A stretch of DNA of 64,000 nt, taken from Staphylococcus gallinarum. Its GTDB lineage: Bacteria > Bacillota > Bacilli > Staphylococcales > Staphylococcaceae. A program made the position numbers and the translations under genes. Every line of letters starts with the position of its first letter. Position 1 is the stretch's first letter. Below, in pieces: positions 1-9,911 of this stretch. The stretch is from assembly GCF_000875895.1 (NCBI RefSeq), contig NZ_JXCF01000026.1, positions 124,001 through 188,000 on the forward strand, read 5' to 3'. Below the pieces are notes generated by a model. It was given only the letters and a program-made list of their open reading frames with translations. It searched no databases and was not told the origin of the DNA.

Positions 1-40
1 AAGACTTATGATAAAGCTAAAAAGAGTAATCAGTAATAAA

Positions 41-433
41 CAGTCTAGTCCATTACCCTTGCAGACTAAAATAAAATCAATGAATTTTACTATGAAATGT
101 AAAGAACATTGATTTGAGTTGATAAATGATTTGTGATTTTATTTAATGCTTCATCACTTAACTCGTTATTCATTTCTTTATTTATCTCATGGATCAGTGC
201 TGTTTCAATTCATTCATTATTAGGTGTCTTATTTTTTGTAGTAATAACATATAAGAAATGTGTACTGTTTGCGAGACACCTGAGGGAGTAGGATGCGTGT
301 CGAGACCGAGGCTCGACCCAGGCACCCCTAGGTAAACGAGCAATAACAATATGCAGTATTGATACAAATAACAAGCCCATCAAAGATCAAAAATCTTTGA
401 TGGGCTTAATGCTAGGTATTTATGTCCAAGACT
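41..433 (-). repeat. Dispersed repeat element, copy 1 (inverted)
   Basis: Read on the minus strand this stretch matches 14534-14873 and 40011-40351 over almost its whole length. It begins with a perfect palindrome (arms 373-387 and 393-407, 15 bp, 5-nt loop), continues through a moderately conserved middle, and ends in a reading frame with the motif NNELIETALI. The outer ends (near 41-65 and 421-433) are imperfect inverted repeats of the type CAGTCTNGG. Its end at 59-115 also carries a degraded hairpin that recurs at 30891-30942. It lies just downstream of the mnh operon. It looks like a non-autonomous, MITE-like element; no transposase is encoded. The palindrome may serve as a terminator for mnhG. 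Confidence 0.75.
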
Positions 434-517
434 CGATTTAGGGTTTGTACCTTTTTTTTATTAATTATAAGAAATTGGAATCCTCACATGTTACAAACAA
501 ATTGCGCATGATGCTAA

Positions 518-874
518 TTAAAGTTTAGTATCCTTTAAATCTTTTTTAATATCGTCTAATTTAGTTCGTTTGGAAGCAGGGGTATTTAAATTATAGGCTG
601 CCTTTATGATTAAGTGACTGGAAAGTGGTCCAGTAATGAGAATAAATAATATACCAATTACTAATTGCATATTTACGTAACCATCTCGACCTATAAAGAA
701 TAGGAAGACACCACTTAAAAGTAGCATTGCCCCTAACGTTGCTGCCTTTCCTGCTGCATGAGAGCGCGCATATACATCATCTAATCGAACTAGTCCAATT
801 GCAGCTAATGCACTAATAATTGATCCTAGGACAACAAGTATTAAGGCAATACTAATGATTATCGTTCCGGTCAT
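518..874 (-). CDS. mnhG: Na+/H+ antiporter subunit G
   Basis: This is the last subunit of the Mnh (Mrp-type) sodium/proton antiporter, a multi-subunit membrane complex that exports Na+ in exchange for protons. The protein has about 118 residues with three hydrophobic segments and the family motif [18 protein letters not shown] near residues 26-43, followed by a charged cytoplasmic tail. I chose the ATG at 874, which follows AAGGTG, over a TTG two codons upstream. That start overlaps the end of mnhF by 23 bases, so the two are translationally coupled. The length agrees with the family. The role of MnhG is inferred from the family; nothing unusual is seen. Confidence 0.95.
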   Translation of the reverse strand: MTGTIIISIALILVVLGSIISALAAIGLVRLDDVYARSHAAGKAATLGAMLLLSGVFLFFIGRDGYVNMQLVIGILFILITGPLSSHLIIKAAYNLNTPASKRTKLDDIKKDLKDTKL

Positions 875-1148
875 GCTCAATCACCTTACCTTTATCCATA
901 TATTTCGCAAATACTGCAGTGCCTAAAAATGCCAAAATACCTATCATTAAGATTGCAACAATTAAGTATTTGGTACCTAAAAAGATACTGAATAAGGCGA
1001 TGATAGCCATTAACTGTATCCCCATTGCATCTAAAGCTACGACACGATCAGCTAGTGAAGGTCCAATAATTACACGGATTAACATGGCCAACATTGATAG
1101 GGCAACAATAATTAGCGCAATGATAAGAATTATATTGTAATTTACCAT
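852..1148 (-). CDS. mnhF: Na+/H+ antiporter subunit F
   Basis: MnhF is a small membrane subunit of the Mnh antiporter. It has 98 residues with three transmembrane segments and the conserved stretch [15 protein letters not shown] in the first loop, which is characteristic of MnhF/MrpF. The ATG at 1148 overlaps the stop codon of mnhE by one base (TAATG), a typical coupled arrangement. Its own end overlaps mnhG. The protein is required for complex assembly or activity in homologous Mrp systems; this is family knowledge rather than something the sequence shows. Confidence 0.95.
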   Translation of the reverse strand: MVNYNIILIIALIIVALSMLAMLIRVIIGPSLADRVVALDAMGIQLMAIIALFSIFLGTKYLIVAILMIGILAFLGTAVFAKYMDKGKVIEHDRNDNH

Positions 1149-1624
1149 TATTCGCCCACCTCTCTCACAACTTTTTCTAGAGATGACTTTATACCCTCAG
1201 TTTCCTCTTTTTTAGTACTAAAATCAATTGCATGAATATAAATTTTAGTTCGGTCATCGCTAATTCCAAGTACAATTGTACCTGGTGTTAGGGTAATCAG
1301 ATTAGATAATAAGACGATTTGCCAGTCCTTTTTTAAATCTGTCTGATAAATAAAAAACGCAGGTTCATTCTTAATTGTTGGTTTAATAATGATTCTAATT
1401 ACATCTATATTAGCTTTAATTAACTCAATGATGAAGACTACCAAGAGTTTGATGATCTTATAGACAGTAATCATATAAAATCGACCCGGTAACACACCAC
1501 GCATTAAGTAGACTAATAATAAAGCGAACAGGTAACCTAAAATAAAGTTATTAAATGTATAGCTTCCAGTAACAAATAACCAAAATACTGCGAGAAGTAA
1601 ATTAACGAGTATTTGAACTGCCAT
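1148..1624 (-). CDS. mnhE: Na+/H+ antiporter subunit E
   Basis: MnhE is a subunit of the Mnh antiporter. The 158-residue protein has two or three N-terminal hydrophobic helices and a soluble C-terminal half with the conserved stretch [16 protein letters not shown] near residues 101-116, typical of the MnhE/MrpE family. The open frame extends 21 codons upstream into mnhD, but the ATG at 1624 is preceded by a GGGGGA ribosome binding site and gives the family N-terminus MAVQ, so I place the start there. It begins one base after the mnhD stop codon. In other Mrp systems this subunit is needed for antiport activity. Confidence 0.95.
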   Translation of the reverse strand: MAVQILVNLLLAVFWLFVTGSYTFNNFILGYLFALLLVYLMRGVLPGRFYMITVYKIIKLLVVFIIELIKANIDVIRIIIKPTIKNEPAFFIYQTDLKKDWQIVLLSNLITLTPGTIVLGISDDRTKIYIHAIDFSTKKEETEGIKSSLEKVVREVGE

Positions 1625-1625
1625 A

Positions 1626-3122
1626 TTATTGTCCCCCCAATACACTTTCGATATAAACATTAGGATTATAGAATGGTTCTGCAGCATCTTTGATTATTGG
1701 ATGTAAGATATCTGCTGATAATCCAAATATGACTGAAAGTACTACAGCGATAATGGCCACGACTAACAAGCCTTTATATCTTAATTTATGATTTACAGTA
1801 AATCCTCGAGTTTCGCCAAAGAATCCTAACAGGAATATTCGAATAACCGAGTAAAGGACAATCAAACTAGATAACAGTATAACAATACCGCTAATATAGA
1901 ATCCTTTTTCAAATGTTGCCTGAACGATATAAAACTTTCCATAAAATCCACTAAATGGCGGTATACCAGCTAAACTAAGTGCTGCTATAAAGAATGTCCA
2001 TCCAAGCACAGGGTAATGCTTGATTAAACCGCCATATTTGCGTAAATCATGTGTCTTTGTAATCTTATACATGATTCCAATTAAGAAAAATAATGCTGCC
2101 TTAATTAACATATCATGTAAAGTGTAATAAATAGCGCCCATCATACCACTTTGGTTCATCATTGCTACACCAACTAATATGACACCAATTGCAATCATAA
2201 TATTATAGATAATAATCTTTTTCGTATCATAATAACTAACAGCTCCGACACAACCAAATATAATTGTTAGAAGTGCTAAGAATAAAATGGTGTAAAAAGA
2301 AAAATTACCTGTATCTCTGAAGAATAAGCTAGCCGTTCTAGCTATTGCATAAACGCCGACCTTTGTTAATAAAGCACCAAAGAAAGCGATGATTGCTACA
2401 GGAGGTGCGTAATATGCACCTGGTAACCATATATACATAGGGAATACGCCAGCCTTCGTTGCAAAGACAAAGATGAACATGATAAAGATGATACTTACCA
2501 TGCCTTTGTCATGTGCTGACAATTCACTTAATTTCTGACTGATATCTGCTAAATTAAGCGTACCAACTACTGAATAAAGCATGGCTACTGCAATAACGAA
2601 AAATGCAGAAGAAGTCACATTAACTAAGACATACTTTATCGTTTCGCTTAGTTGAACCTTTGTACCACCAATAACCAGTAATATATATGAAGACATTAAG
2701 AAGACTTCGAAAAATACAAACAAGTTAAAGATATCACCAGTTATAAAGGAACCAATAACACCAGTCAGCATAAACATAATTGAAAAATAGTAATAATATG
2801 TTTCACGTTCTAGTCCAACTGATTGATATGAGTATAAGATAACTAGCATAGTAACAATCAATGTTGTGATTACGAGTAATACACTAAAAATATCTAGTAC
2901 AAAAACAATACTGTATGGCGCAGCCCAAGAACCTAATTCTAATTTGATTGGTCCATCTTTCAGTACATTGTGCAAATTAATAAATGCAAATATCAATGTA
3001 ATTGAGGTACCAATTAACGCAACATAGCGTTTGATAGTAGGGCGCTTCCCAATAAATACTAATATAATTGCTGTTAGCATAGGAATGATTAATAAAGAAA
3101 CGATAAGGTTACTCTCTATCAT
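1626..3122 (-). CDS. mnhD: Na+/H+ antiporter subunit D
   Basis: MnhD is one of the two large, complex I-like membrane subunits (related to NuoN/NuoM) thought to carry the proton path. The protein has about 498 residues with roughly 14 transmembrane segments. The proton-translocation family motifs are visible: a glutamate in [13 protein letters not shown] near residues 135-147, and lysines in the [19 protein letters not shown] region near 220-238. The ATG at 3122 follows AAGGGAG at 9-base spacing, is preferred over a TTG two codons earlier, and gives the family length. It overlaps mnhC by 14 bases. Confidence 0.96.
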   Translation of the reverse strand: MIESNLIVSLLIIPMLTAIILVFIGKRPTIKRYVALIGTSITLIFAFINLHNVLKDGPIKLELGSWAAPYSIVFVLDIFSVLLVITTLIVTMLVILYSYQSVGLERETYYYYFSIMFMLTGVIGSFITGDIFNLFVFFEVFLMSSYILLVIGGTKVQLSETIKYVLVNVTSSAFFVIAVAMLYSVVGTLNLADISQKLSELSAHDKGMVSIIFIMFIFVFATKAGVFPMYIWLPGAYYAPPVAIIAFFGALLTKVGVYAIARTASLFFRDTGNFSFYTILFLALLTIIFGCVGAVSYYDTKKIIIYNIMIAIGVILVGVAMMNQSGMMGAIYYTLHDMLIKAALFFLIGIMYKITKTHDLRKYGGLIKHYPVLGWTFFIAALSLAGIPPFSGFYGKFYIVQATFEKGFYISGIVILLSSLIVLYSVIRIFLLGFFGETRGFTVNHKLRYKGLLVVAIIAVVLSVIFGLSADILHPIIKDAAEPFYNPNVYIESVLGGQ

Positions 3123-3456
3123 CTTCAATCACTCCCTTCATACTTTCTACATTATCAGTACCTAGCTCTTTATAACTTCTAAATGCGAGTACTAAGAAGA
3201 AAGCAGTTACTGAAAAAGATATTACAATAGCTGTTAATATCAATGCTTGAGGAATAGGGTCAACGTAGGATGCTATTCCTTTTTCATATATAGGTACATC
3301 GCCTTTTTTCAGGCCACCCATTGTGATTAAAAATAAATTTGCCGTATGTGTTTGTAAAGTAGTCCCAATAATGATTCGTATCAAACTTTTAGAAAGAATG
3401 AGATAGACGCTCATTGCTGTGAGAATACCACAAACAAAAATCATCACTATTTCCAT
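3109..3456 (-). CDS. mnhC: Na+/H+ antiporter subunit C
   Basis: MnhC is a small membrane subunit homologous to NuoK of respiratory complex I. The 115-residue protein has three transmembrane helices and the conserved segments [14 protein letters not shown] (near 31-44) and [14 protein letters not shown] (near 67-80), which identify the family. Its start overlaps the mnhB stop by one base and its end overlaps mnhD, so it is embedded in the coupled operon. Function follows from the family. Confidence 0.95.
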   Translation of the reverse strand: MEIVMIFVCGILTAMSVYLILSKSLIRIIIGTTLQTHTANLFLITMGGLKKGDVPIYEKGIASYVDPIPQALILTAIVISFSVTAFFLVLAFRSYKELGTDNVESMKGVIEDDRE

Positions 3457-3884
3457 TACTCATTCTCTCCAATCGATAAAATTATAGTCATTACTGTGCC
3501 TACAACTGCAAATAACACGCCTAAATCGAAGAATGTTGCAGTGTGTAATTCCATCGGCTTTAGTATGATTAAAGGTATTTCAAAAGGTTTGTGCGTGAAG
3601 AAATTTTTACCATAAAACCAACTCGCCATTGGTGTAGCTAAACAAAATGTTAAGCCAATGCCAATTAATATCTTGAAGTCCCATGGAAATATCTTCCGCA
3701 TTGTCTTTATATCAAAGGCAACTGCAATAATAACCAGTGCACTAGATAGTAATAAACCACCTACGAAACCACCACCAGGTGTATAGTGACCAGCTAAAAA
3801 TAATGATAGTCCGAACATCACAATGAGGAAAAAGATGATGACTGCAGAATATTGAAAGATCAGATTATTCTTTTGTCTGTTCAA
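3456..3884 (-). CDS. mnhB: Na+/H+ antiporter subunit B
   Basis: MnhB is a membrane subunit of the Mnh antiporter. It has about 142 residues with four hydrophobic segments and the family signature [14 protein letters not shown] near residues 32-45. Two starts are possible: an ATG at 3890, only two bases after the GGAGG core, and a TTG at 3884, eight bases after it. I prefer TTG 3884 because the spacing is normal and the length matches the family. This start overlaps the end of mnhA by 20 bases. The use of TTG in a tightly coupled position may tune subunit ratio, which is inference. Confidence 0.9.
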   Translation of the reverse strand: MNRQKNNLIFQYSAVIIFFLIVMFGLSLFLAGHYTPGGGFVGGLLLSSALVIIAVAFDIKTMRKIFPWDFKILIGIGLTFCLATPMASWFYGKNFFTHKPFEIPLIILKPMELHTATFFDLGVLFAVVGTVMTIILSIGENE

Positions 3885-6282
3885 TGTCATGACCTCCCTT
3901 ATTTTTAGCTTTGTTATTGTAACGTAATTTAATCATGGTATAGACACCTAAGCCTGCAATACCTAATACAGATGATTCGAATAATGTATCGGTACCACGG
4001 AAATCAACAAGAATGACGTTAACCATATTTGTACCGTGTGCTAAATCGTATACGTGTGTTTTATAAAATGAACCAATAGATCCAAAGTGTCTATTTCCAT
4101 ATGCAATTAAGCCAAGTATAGTAACAACTGCACCAGCCCCAATAGATATGATGACATTGATCCATTTGAAAGGTTGCGTTTCTTGGTGTCTATTTAAATT
4201 AGGTAAATGATAGAAACAAAGTAAAAATAGTGCCGTTGAAATTGACTCAACAACAAATTGTGTAAGTGCTAAATCTGGAGCACCAAAGAAAATGAAGAAA
4301 ATTGCTACACAATAGCCTACAGCACTTGCCATAATGATGCTAAATAATCTTGAATGTGCAAATATAATCATTGATGCTGCCGTTATGATAAGCACGACAA
4401 TAATTAATTCAAACGGTCTGATTTCACTGACATCTTTAAAGTTAATACTGAAAGGTGTCACGATGAGTGTCACAACCGTAATTGCAATCAGTGAGATAAA
4501 AATAATCACCAAGTTGTTACGTGTAAATCCAGTGACATATGAATTTGTTATATGTTTAGAAATATCAGGTGTAACGTTACCTAATTTGTCATACCAATAG
4601 TTAATAGTTAACTTAGTTGGGTGTGATTTTAGTAACTTAATCCAATAACTAAAACTTAAAATTAAAATAATACCGACACCATAAATAAATAGTGTTGATA
4701 AAAAGGCTGGCGTGAAACCATGGAACATATGAAACTCAATATGAGTTGTTTGCGTTGAACTCATTGCATTTACAGCCGGTTCGATAATTGAATCGGTAAG
4801 CATTGCTGGAAACAAACCGAAAGTAATTACTAAGATAGCCAATATAATAGGTGCAATTAACATTAATGGAGATGCTTCATGTGGCTTTTTAGGTAAGGCA
4901 TCAGGTTTATAGCTACCTAAAAAGACCTGACCAATCAAACGCACTGCATATACAAATGTAAATACACTACCTAAAATCGCAACTATCGGTATCAGTATAC
5001 CTAGTGAATTTAAATTAAAGACATTAGCATGTGTAACGTCAATCATACTTTCTAAAAACTTTTCCTTTGATAAGAAACCGTTGAAAGGTGGAACACCAGC
5101 CATACTTAACGAACTTATAATTGTAATTGTAAATGAAATGGGCATTATCGTTAGTAAGCCACCTAGCTTATGAACATCACGTGTACCCGTAGCATGATCT
5201 ACAGCACCTGTAATCATGAATAATGCTGCTTTAAATGTTGCATGGTTAATCAAATGAAAGACAGCTGCCATAAAGGCTGCAACATACAGTTGACTGTCTG
5301 ACCCTTCAAAATGATAACTTACAGCGCCTATACCAAGCATTGCCATAATCATCCCTAATTGTGAGACAGTAGAAAATGCTAAAATGCCCTTTAAATCTTG
5401 CTGCTTTGTCGCATTTAATGATGCCCAAAATAGGGTGATTAAACCAACAGCCGTTACAGTCCAAATCCACCCCTGAGACACTGCGAAAATTGGTGTCATA
5501 CGAGCGACTAAGTAAAGTCCGGCTTTAACCATTGTAGCTGAATGCAAGTATGCACTTACTGGAGTAGGGGCTTCCATTGCATCTGGTAACCAAATGTAAA
5601 ATGGAAACTGGGCAGATTTAGTCATTGCGCCAACTAATACCAGTACCATGGCTAAAATAAAGAATGGACTTGTTTGAATTTCGTCTACATGTTTAATGAT
5701 TTGTTGAACACTTGTAGTGCCACTAGCTAAGATTAAGAGGATGAGTCCTCCTAACAGCGATAGACCACCAAACACTGTGACGAGCATAGATTTCTGTGCG
5801 CCATATAGTGATGCTGGCTTTTCTCTCCAAAATGAAATAAGTAAAAAACTAGAAAATGAAGTTAATTCCCAAAATAAGTATAAGATAATTAAATTATCTG
5901 ATAATACAACCCCTAACATTGCACCCATAAAGAGCAGTAAATAACAATAAAAGTTTCCCAACTGCTCTTGTCGACTTAAATAACTAATAGAATACAGGAC
6001 AATAAGACTACCAATACCTGTGATCAGTAAGCTAAATAACAGTCCTAGACCATCAATATATAAATTGAAATTCATACCAAAATGAGGCATCCATTTCAAA
6101 GTTCGCATTACTGTATCGCCCGACATTGTTGTCGGAATATATGACAGGAAGTATATAAATAAGACGACAGGGATGGGTATGACAAACCATCCGATATGTA
6201 TACGCTTATGAATGCGATATACAAATGGAATAATGAGTGCAAATATTAACGGGAGGAGTACCGCTAAATGTAACCAGCTCAT
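3865..6282 (-). CDS. mnhA: Na+/H+ antiporter subunit A
   Basis: MnhA is the largest Mnh subunit, a fusion of a NuoL-like proton channel (about residues 1-520) with a C-terminal part that in other Mrp systems includes an MrpB-like domain. The protein has 805 residues and about 20 transmembrane helices. Visible motifs include [20 protein letters not shown] near 130-150 and [20 protein letters not shown] near 220-240, which contain the conserved glutamate and lysine. The ATG at 6282 has a strong AAAAGGAGG site. It is the first gene of the seven-gene operon; a promoter lies about 40 bases upstream. Confidence 0.96.
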   Translation of the reverse strand: MSWLHLAVLLPLIFALIIPFVYRIHKRIHIGWFVIPIPVVLFIYFLSYIPTTMSGDTVMRTLKWMPHFGMNFNLYIDGLGLLFSLLITGIGSLIVLYSISYLSRQEQLGNFYCYLLLFMGAMLGVVLSDNLIILYLFWELTSFSSFLLISFWREKPASLYGAQKSMLVTVFGGLSLLGGLILLILASGTTSVQQIIKHVDEIQTSPFFILAMVLVLVGAMTKSAQFPFYIWLPDAMEAPTPVSAYLHSATMVKAGLYLVARMTPIFAVSQGWIWTVTAVGLITLFWASLNATKQQDLKGILAFSTVSQLGMIMAMLGIGAVSYHFEGSDSQLYVAAFMAAVFHLINHATFKAALFMITGAVDHATGTRDVHKLGGLLTIMPISFTITIISSLSMAGVPPFNGFLSKEKFLESMIDVTHANVFNLNSLGILIPIVAILGSVFTFVYAVRLIGQVFLGSYKPDALPKKPHEASPLMLIAPIILAILVITFGLFPAMLTDSIIEPAVNAMSSTQTTHIEFHMFHGFTPAFLSTLFIYGVGIILILSFSYWIKLLKSHPTKLTINYWYDKLGNVTPDISKHITNSYVTGFTRNNLVIIFISLIAITVVTLIVTPFSINFKDVSEIRPFELIIVVLIITAASMIIFAHSRLFSIIMASAVGYCVAIFFIFFGAPDLALTQFVVESISTALFLLCFYHLPNLNRHQETQPFKWINVIISIGAGAVVTILGLIAYGNRHFGSIGSFYKTHVYDLAHGTNMVNVILVDFRGTDTLFESSVLGIAGLGVYTMIKLRYNNKAKNKGGHDIEQTKE

Positions 6283-6317
6283 TATTTTATCCTCCTTTTA
6301 CATTTAAGTATAAGTTT

Positions 6318-6346
6318 ATTATACATGAATTAGACTATTCTGAAAA
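6318..6346 (-). promoter_or_regulatory. Likely SigA promoter of the mnh operon
   Basis: On the minus strand a -35 of TTTTCA (6341-6346) and a perfect -10 of TATAAT (6318-6323) are separated by 17 bases. This places the transcription start about 25-30 bases before the mnhA ATG. The operon may therefore be transcribed separately from kapB, whose stop codon lies about 65 bases upstream of the -35. Confidence 0.6.
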
Positions 6347-6410
6347 ACGTCCCAGCCCTTGAAATAACTATGCTGAATGTCCTTGTTAAATAAGAAGAAA
6401 CAAGGTATTT

Positions 6411-6791
6411 TTATTCAAAATTTTGTTTATATTGAAGGCTGTAATCCTTCTTTAAACGTTGTAAATTGTCTAATGACATTTGTGAATGCAAATTATCTTG
6501 TTTAGCCAATTTTTGTTCTAACTCTGTGATAGCTAGTTGTAAAGAAGCTGTATACGTCATGGGTTCAACATTAAATGGTCTAAGTTGAGAACGAGATGCA
6601 TAACGTTTTTCAAATTGACTCAATGCTTTACGCTCATGAAAAAAGACATTTTCTGTTGACGTTGGATTATGTAAATCACCTTGTTTAGGATGCTTAATTA
6701 CTTGTTCCACTTGTACTAAGACTTGATTGTCATTCTCTTCAACTATGGATACACTATAACTTCCAGTTTTATGTGCAAATCGATATAACAT
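6411..6791 (-). CDS. kapB: Kinase-associated lipoprotein B (KapB) family protein
   Basis: The 126-residue protein matches the KapB family, named for a Bacillus subtilis lipoprotein that influences the sporulation kinase KinB. The N-terminal half forms a small beta-rich domain (YRFAHKTGSYSVSIVEEND and VLVQVEQVIKHPKQGDLHNP), and the C-terminal half is a helical, coiled-coil-like segment. There is no lipobox or signal peptide here, so it should be cytoplasmic, and staphylococci do not sporulate, so its job must differ from that in Bacillus. The ATG at 6791 follows AAAGGGTG. It is upstream of and co-oriented with the mnh operon, and divergent from the cyclophilin gene. Confidence 0.8.
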   Translation of the reverse strand: MLYRFAHKTGSYSVSIVEENDNQVLVQVEQVIKHPKQGDLHNPTSTENVFFHERKALSQFEKRYASRSQLRPFNVEPMTYTASLQLAITELEQKLAKQDNLHSQMSLDNLQRLKKDYSLQYKQNFE

Positions 6792-6858
6792 AATTCATTT
6801 CACCCTTTCAAATATGTTAGAATACATATATCATCTTAACATGAAATGGAGAATTTAA

Positions 6859-7452
6859 ATGACGAACTATCCTCAATTAAACACAGAAATTAATGGTAAT
6901 GAAATTAAATTAGTTATGCACACAAATAAAGGTGACATGACTTTTAAATTATTCCCTGATATCGCACCAAAGACTGTAGAAAATTTTGTGACACATGCAA
7001 AAAATGGTTACTACAATGGTGTAACGTTCCATCGCGTTATCAATGACTTTATGGTACAAGGTGGAGACCCTACTGCAAGTGGTATGGGCGGTGAAAGTAT
7101 TTATGGTGGACCATTTGAAGATGAATTCTCTTTAGAAGCGTTTAATCTTTACGGTGCACTTTCAATGGCGAATTCAGGACCAAACACAAACGGTTCACAA
7201 TTCTTTGTAGTACAAATGAAAGAGGTTCCAGAGTCAATGTTAAGTCAATTGGCTGATGGAGGCTGGCCAGAGCCAATCGTAAAAGCTTATGGTGAAAAGG
7301 GTGGAACACCATGGTTAGATCAAAAACATACAGTATTTGGTCAATTAATCGAAGGTGAAAGTACATTAGAAGATATCGCAGCTACTAAAGTCGGTGCACA
7401 AGATAAGCCAGTGCATGACATTACAATTGATTCAATTGATGTTGAAGGATAA
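6859..7452 (+). CDS. ppiA: Cyclophilin-type peptidyl-prolyl cis-trans isomerase
   Basis: This is a cytoplasmic cyclophilin of 197 residues that catalyses cis-trans isomerisation of proline peptide bonds and assists protein folding. The active-site segments are present: [16 protein letters not shown] near residues 57-72 (catalytic Arg and the FMVQGG loop) and [14 protein letters not shown] near 108-121. The C-terminal part contains an insertion ([20 protein letters not shown]) that is typical of the staphylococcal protein. No signal peptide is seen. The ATG at 6859 follows a GGAGA site. A terminator follows the gene, so it is monocistronic. It is divergent from kapB. Confidence 0.93.
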   Translation: MTNYPQLNTEINGNEIKLVMHTNKGDMTFKLFPDIAPKTVENFVTHAKNGYYNGVTFHRVINDFMVQGGDPTASGMGGESIYGGPFEDEFSLEAFNLYGALSMANSGPNTNGSQFFVVQMKEVPESMLSQLADGGWPEPIVKAYGEKGGTPWLDQKHTVFGQLIEGESTLEDIAATKVGAQDKPVHDITIDSIDVEG

Positions 7453-7531
7453 TAATTAAGCAATATTAAGTGTGTTGATAAAGTTAGATTTTATGTTTTT
7501 CAATTCAACACTTCATAATAGACGTGTGAAG

Positions 7532-7570
7532 AACAGGTTGAGACATGATAGATGTCCAACCTGTTTTTTT
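7532..7570 (+). terminator. Rho-independent terminator of the cyclophilin gene
   Basis: A 9-bp stem (AACAGGTTG paired with CAACCTGTT), extended by an inner GACAT/ATGTC helix, is followed by a run of seven T. It is 80 bases after the stop codon. Confidence 0.85.
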
Positions 7571-7741
7571 GATCATTATTCATGCCATGGGTTACTTTAT
7601 GCAAAGTATATAGGGTTGTGAACTTACTTTTAGATACTTAAATCAACAAATCGTGAAATTTTTCTATATTAATGTTAGTGCCTGTAAGTATTTTATGCTA
7701 TTATAATAGTGTTAAGTAATACGAAATAAGGGGTTATCACG

Positions 7742-8122
7742 TTGAATAATCACTATAAAGTAGGTCAACATGTAAAAGTTCGTGTGACTGGTATTCAACC
7801 GTATGGCGCTTTTGTAGAAACCCCTGATAATACTGAAGGTTTAATCCATATTTCTGAAATCATGGATGATTACGTCCATAATTTGAAAAAGTTTTTATCA
7901 GAAGGTCAAATTGTAAGAGCTAAGGTAATTTCAATTGATGAAGAGGGGAAGATTAACTTCTCTTTAAAGGATAATGATTATTTTAAAAATTATGAACGTA
8001 AAAAGGAAAAGCAATCAGTATTAGATGAAATTAAAGAAACCGAAAAATATGGGTTTCAAACAATTAAAGAACGCTTACCGGTTTGGATTAAACAGTCCAA
8101 AAACGCGATTAAAGATGAGTAA
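7742..8122 (+). CDS. S1 RNA-binding domain protein (YugI / general stress protein 13 / CvfD type)
   Basis: This 126-residue protein carries one S1 RNA-binding domain at residues 4-74 (KVGQHVKVRVTGIQPYGAFV, then GLIHISEI and VRAKVISIDEEGKINFSLK) followed by a basic, helical tail. The family includes B. subtilis YugI (GSP13) and pneumococcal CvfD, which bind RNA or ribosomes and act in post-transcriptional control. The start is TTG at 7742, eight or so bases after AAGGGG; it gives the normal family N-terminus. It is transcribed alone, with a terminator ten bases downstream. The exact target RNAs cannot be read from the sequence. Confidence 0.88.
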   Translation: MNNHYKVGQHVKVRVTGIQPYGAFVETPDNTEGLIHISEIMDDYVHNLKKFLSEGQIVRAKVISIDEEGKINFSLKDNDYFKNYERKKEKQSVLDEIKETEKYGFQTIKERLPVWIKQSKNAIKDE

Positions 8123-8131
8123 TCATCTTCA

Positions 8132-8168
8132 GAACGCTAACACTTGAATGAGTGTTTAGCGTTTTTTT
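8132..8168 (+). terminator. Rho-independent terminator
   Basis: A 12-bp stem (AACGCTAACACT paired with AGTGTTTAGCGTT, one bulge) with a short loop and a seven-T tail follows the S1-domain gene directly. The next 230 bases, up to the flavin oxidoreductase gene, contain no recognisable gene. Confidence 0.88.
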
Positions 8169-8402
8169 ATGTAGTGTTGAAGGTTAATGAATTAAGTTGA
8201 ATGTTAAAGCTTAAAGCTAAGCTATAAAATTTATTGATGCAAACGGTATATAAACCTAATGTACAGGGATTGATAAATAATTAAATTTAAATATATACAT
8301 GCGCAAGCATATTGTTTTCATTTGAGGTTGAAAATAGTTAGAATTAGGTAGTATTAAAAAAGAGTTATTATATTTAATAACATATTAGGAGGATTTTTAA
8401 GA

Positions 8403-9536
8403 ATGGAATCAAAATTTCAACCTTTATTTGAGTCATTAACTTTACCAAATAAAGTAGAATTAAAAAATAGATTTGTATTAGCACCGTTAACACATGTTTC
8501 TTCGAATGATGATGGTACAATTTCTGAAGAAGAATTAGTTTATATGGAACAGCGTTCAAAAGATGTAGGTTTAGCTATTTCAGCGGCTAGTAATGTTACA
8601 GACTTGGGTAAAGCATTCCCAGGGCAACCATCAGTAGCACATGATTCAGATTTAGAAGGTTTGAAACGTTTAGCTAAAGTAATGAAGAAGAATGGTGCGA
8701 AAGCGGTCGTGCAAATTCATCATGGTGGTGCGCAAGCATTACCTAATTTAACACCGAATGGTGATGTTGCTGCACCAAGTCCTATTTCCATGAAAAGCTT
8801 TGGTGAACAAGAGGCACATGATGCTCGAGAAATTACAGTTGAAGAAATTCATGAATCTATTAAAGCATTTGGCGAAGCAACTCGACGTGTTATTGAAGCA
8901 GGTTTTGATGGTGTGGAAATACATGGCGCCAATCACTATTTAATTCATCAATTTGTTTCACCTTACTATAATCGACGTGAAGATGAGTGGGGACAAGATC
9001 GACTTAAATTTGCTTTATCCGTAGTAGATGAAGTTACTTCTACTGTAAAGACACATGCGGATGAATCATTTATTGTGGGATATCGTTTTTCTCCTGAAGA
9101 AGCAGAATCTCCTGGTATCAGCATGGAAATCACGGAAGAATTAGTGAAGCATTTAATTGATAAACCATTAGACTATCTACACGTTTCATTGATGGATATT
9201 TACTCAACGACACGTGAAGGTAAATATAAAGATCAACAACGAGTTGAATTATTACATGAATGGATTGATGGACGTATGCCATTAATTGGTATAGGATCAA
9301 TCTTTACAGCACAACAAGCATTAGATGCAATTGAAAATACAGATGCAGATCTTATTGCTTTAGGCCGTGAAATATTACTTGATCACAATTTTGTAAGTAA
9401 GATAGTAGAAGGTAAGGAAGATGAAATCATTTCACAATTTGATGGTACAAGAGCGGATAAACATGAATTACCTATTAAATTATGGACTCAATTTAATAAT
9501 GCATTTTATCCTTTACCAAGAACAGATGGGAAATAA
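8403..9536 (+). CDS. NADH-dependent flavin oxidoreductase, Old Yellow Enzyme family
   Basis: This 377-residue TIM-barrel flavoprotein belongs to the Old Yellow Enzyme family (NADH:flavin oxidoreductase). It should bind FMN and reduce activated double bonds or related substrates; the physiological substrate is not known. Recognisable segments are LKNRFVLAPLTHVSSNDDG near the N-terminus (FMN-binding strand), VVQIHHGGAQA near 100-110, the signature DGVEIHGANHYLIHQF near 168-183 with the substrate-contact His/Asn pair, and a C-terminal phosphate-binding region with IALGREILLDHNFV near 318-331. The ATG at 8403 follows AGGAGGA. It stands alone between a terminator and a structured 3' end. Confidence 0.9.
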   Translation: MESKFQPLFESLTLPNKVELKNRFVLAPLTHVSSNDDGTISEEELVYMEQRSKDVGLAISAASNVTDLGKAFPGQPSVAHDSDLEGLKRLAKVMKKNGAKAVVQIHHGGAQALPNLTPNGDVAAPSPISMKSFGEQEAHDAREITVEEIHESIKAFGEATRRVIEAGFDGVEIHGANHYLIHQFVSPYYNRREDEWGQDRLKFALSVVDEVTSTVKTHADESFIVGYRFSPEEAESPGISMEITEELVKHLIDKPLDYLHVSLMDIYSTTREGKYKDQQRVELLHEWIDGRMPLIGIGSIFTAQQALDAIENTDADLIALGREILLDHNFVSKIVEGKEDEIISQFDGTRADKHELPIKLWTQFNNAFYPLPRTDGK

Positions 9537-9552
9537 TATGAATTAATATCAT

Positions 9553-9671
9553 AGCTATTCAATATTTATAATAAGACAGGTGCAGTATTTATAATTTTGA
9601 CGATTTTTAAGCAGTGTTTCAATACTGTAGAAGAAACGTTAGTAGATTATGAATAGCTGCACCTGTTTTTA
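9553..9671 (+). terminator. Structured 3' end with long-loop terminator
   Basis: ACAGGTGCA (9576-9584) pairs with TGCACCTGT (9658-9666) followed by five T, enclosing a loop of about 73 bases. A second, crossing pairing exists between AGCTATTCA (9553-9561 region) and TGAATAGCT (9650-9658). The terminator role is probable; the alternative helix is discussed in the findings. Confidence 0.6.
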
Positions 9672-9782
9672 ATATTGTTAACTAAAGTTGTAGCATATCA
9701 TCCAACCATAGCTTGATGACAAAGTTCTGTAAAAGTATATAATCAAGCACAGTAAATTATAATGATGAGGTGTTGGAAGCAT

Positions 9783-9911
9783 ATGAAACAAGCATTATAT
9801 ACAAAGACAGTTGTAACATTGATTCATAAACGACATAAGTTATATCAAGGTATAAAACATAAAAATGAATACAAGCAATTACTTAATCAATGGAAATTAG
9901 TATTTAAATAA
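9783..9911 (+). CDS. Small basic hypothetical protein (42 residues)
   Basis: A 42-codon frame starts with ATG at 9783, eleven bases after GATGAGGTG, and ends at TAA. The product is strongly basic (many Lys, His and Arg, few acidic residues), with no membrane segment; it begins MKQALYTKTVVTLIH. A possible -10 of TATAAT lies at about 9740, giving a short leader. I do not recognise a family, although a small hypothetical gene occupies the same place between the flavin oxidoreductase and rocD in S. aureus as I recall it. The ribosome binding site and conserved position favour a real gene; function unknown. Confidence 0.5.
   Translation: MKQALYTKTVVTLIHKRHKLYQGIKHKNEYKQLLNQWKLVFK

Noticed and set aside
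6381..6413. CCTTGTT/AACAAGG hairpin as a kapB terminator
   Set aside because: The T-rich side is on the plus strand only, where no transcript is expected; on the minus strand no T run follows the stem.
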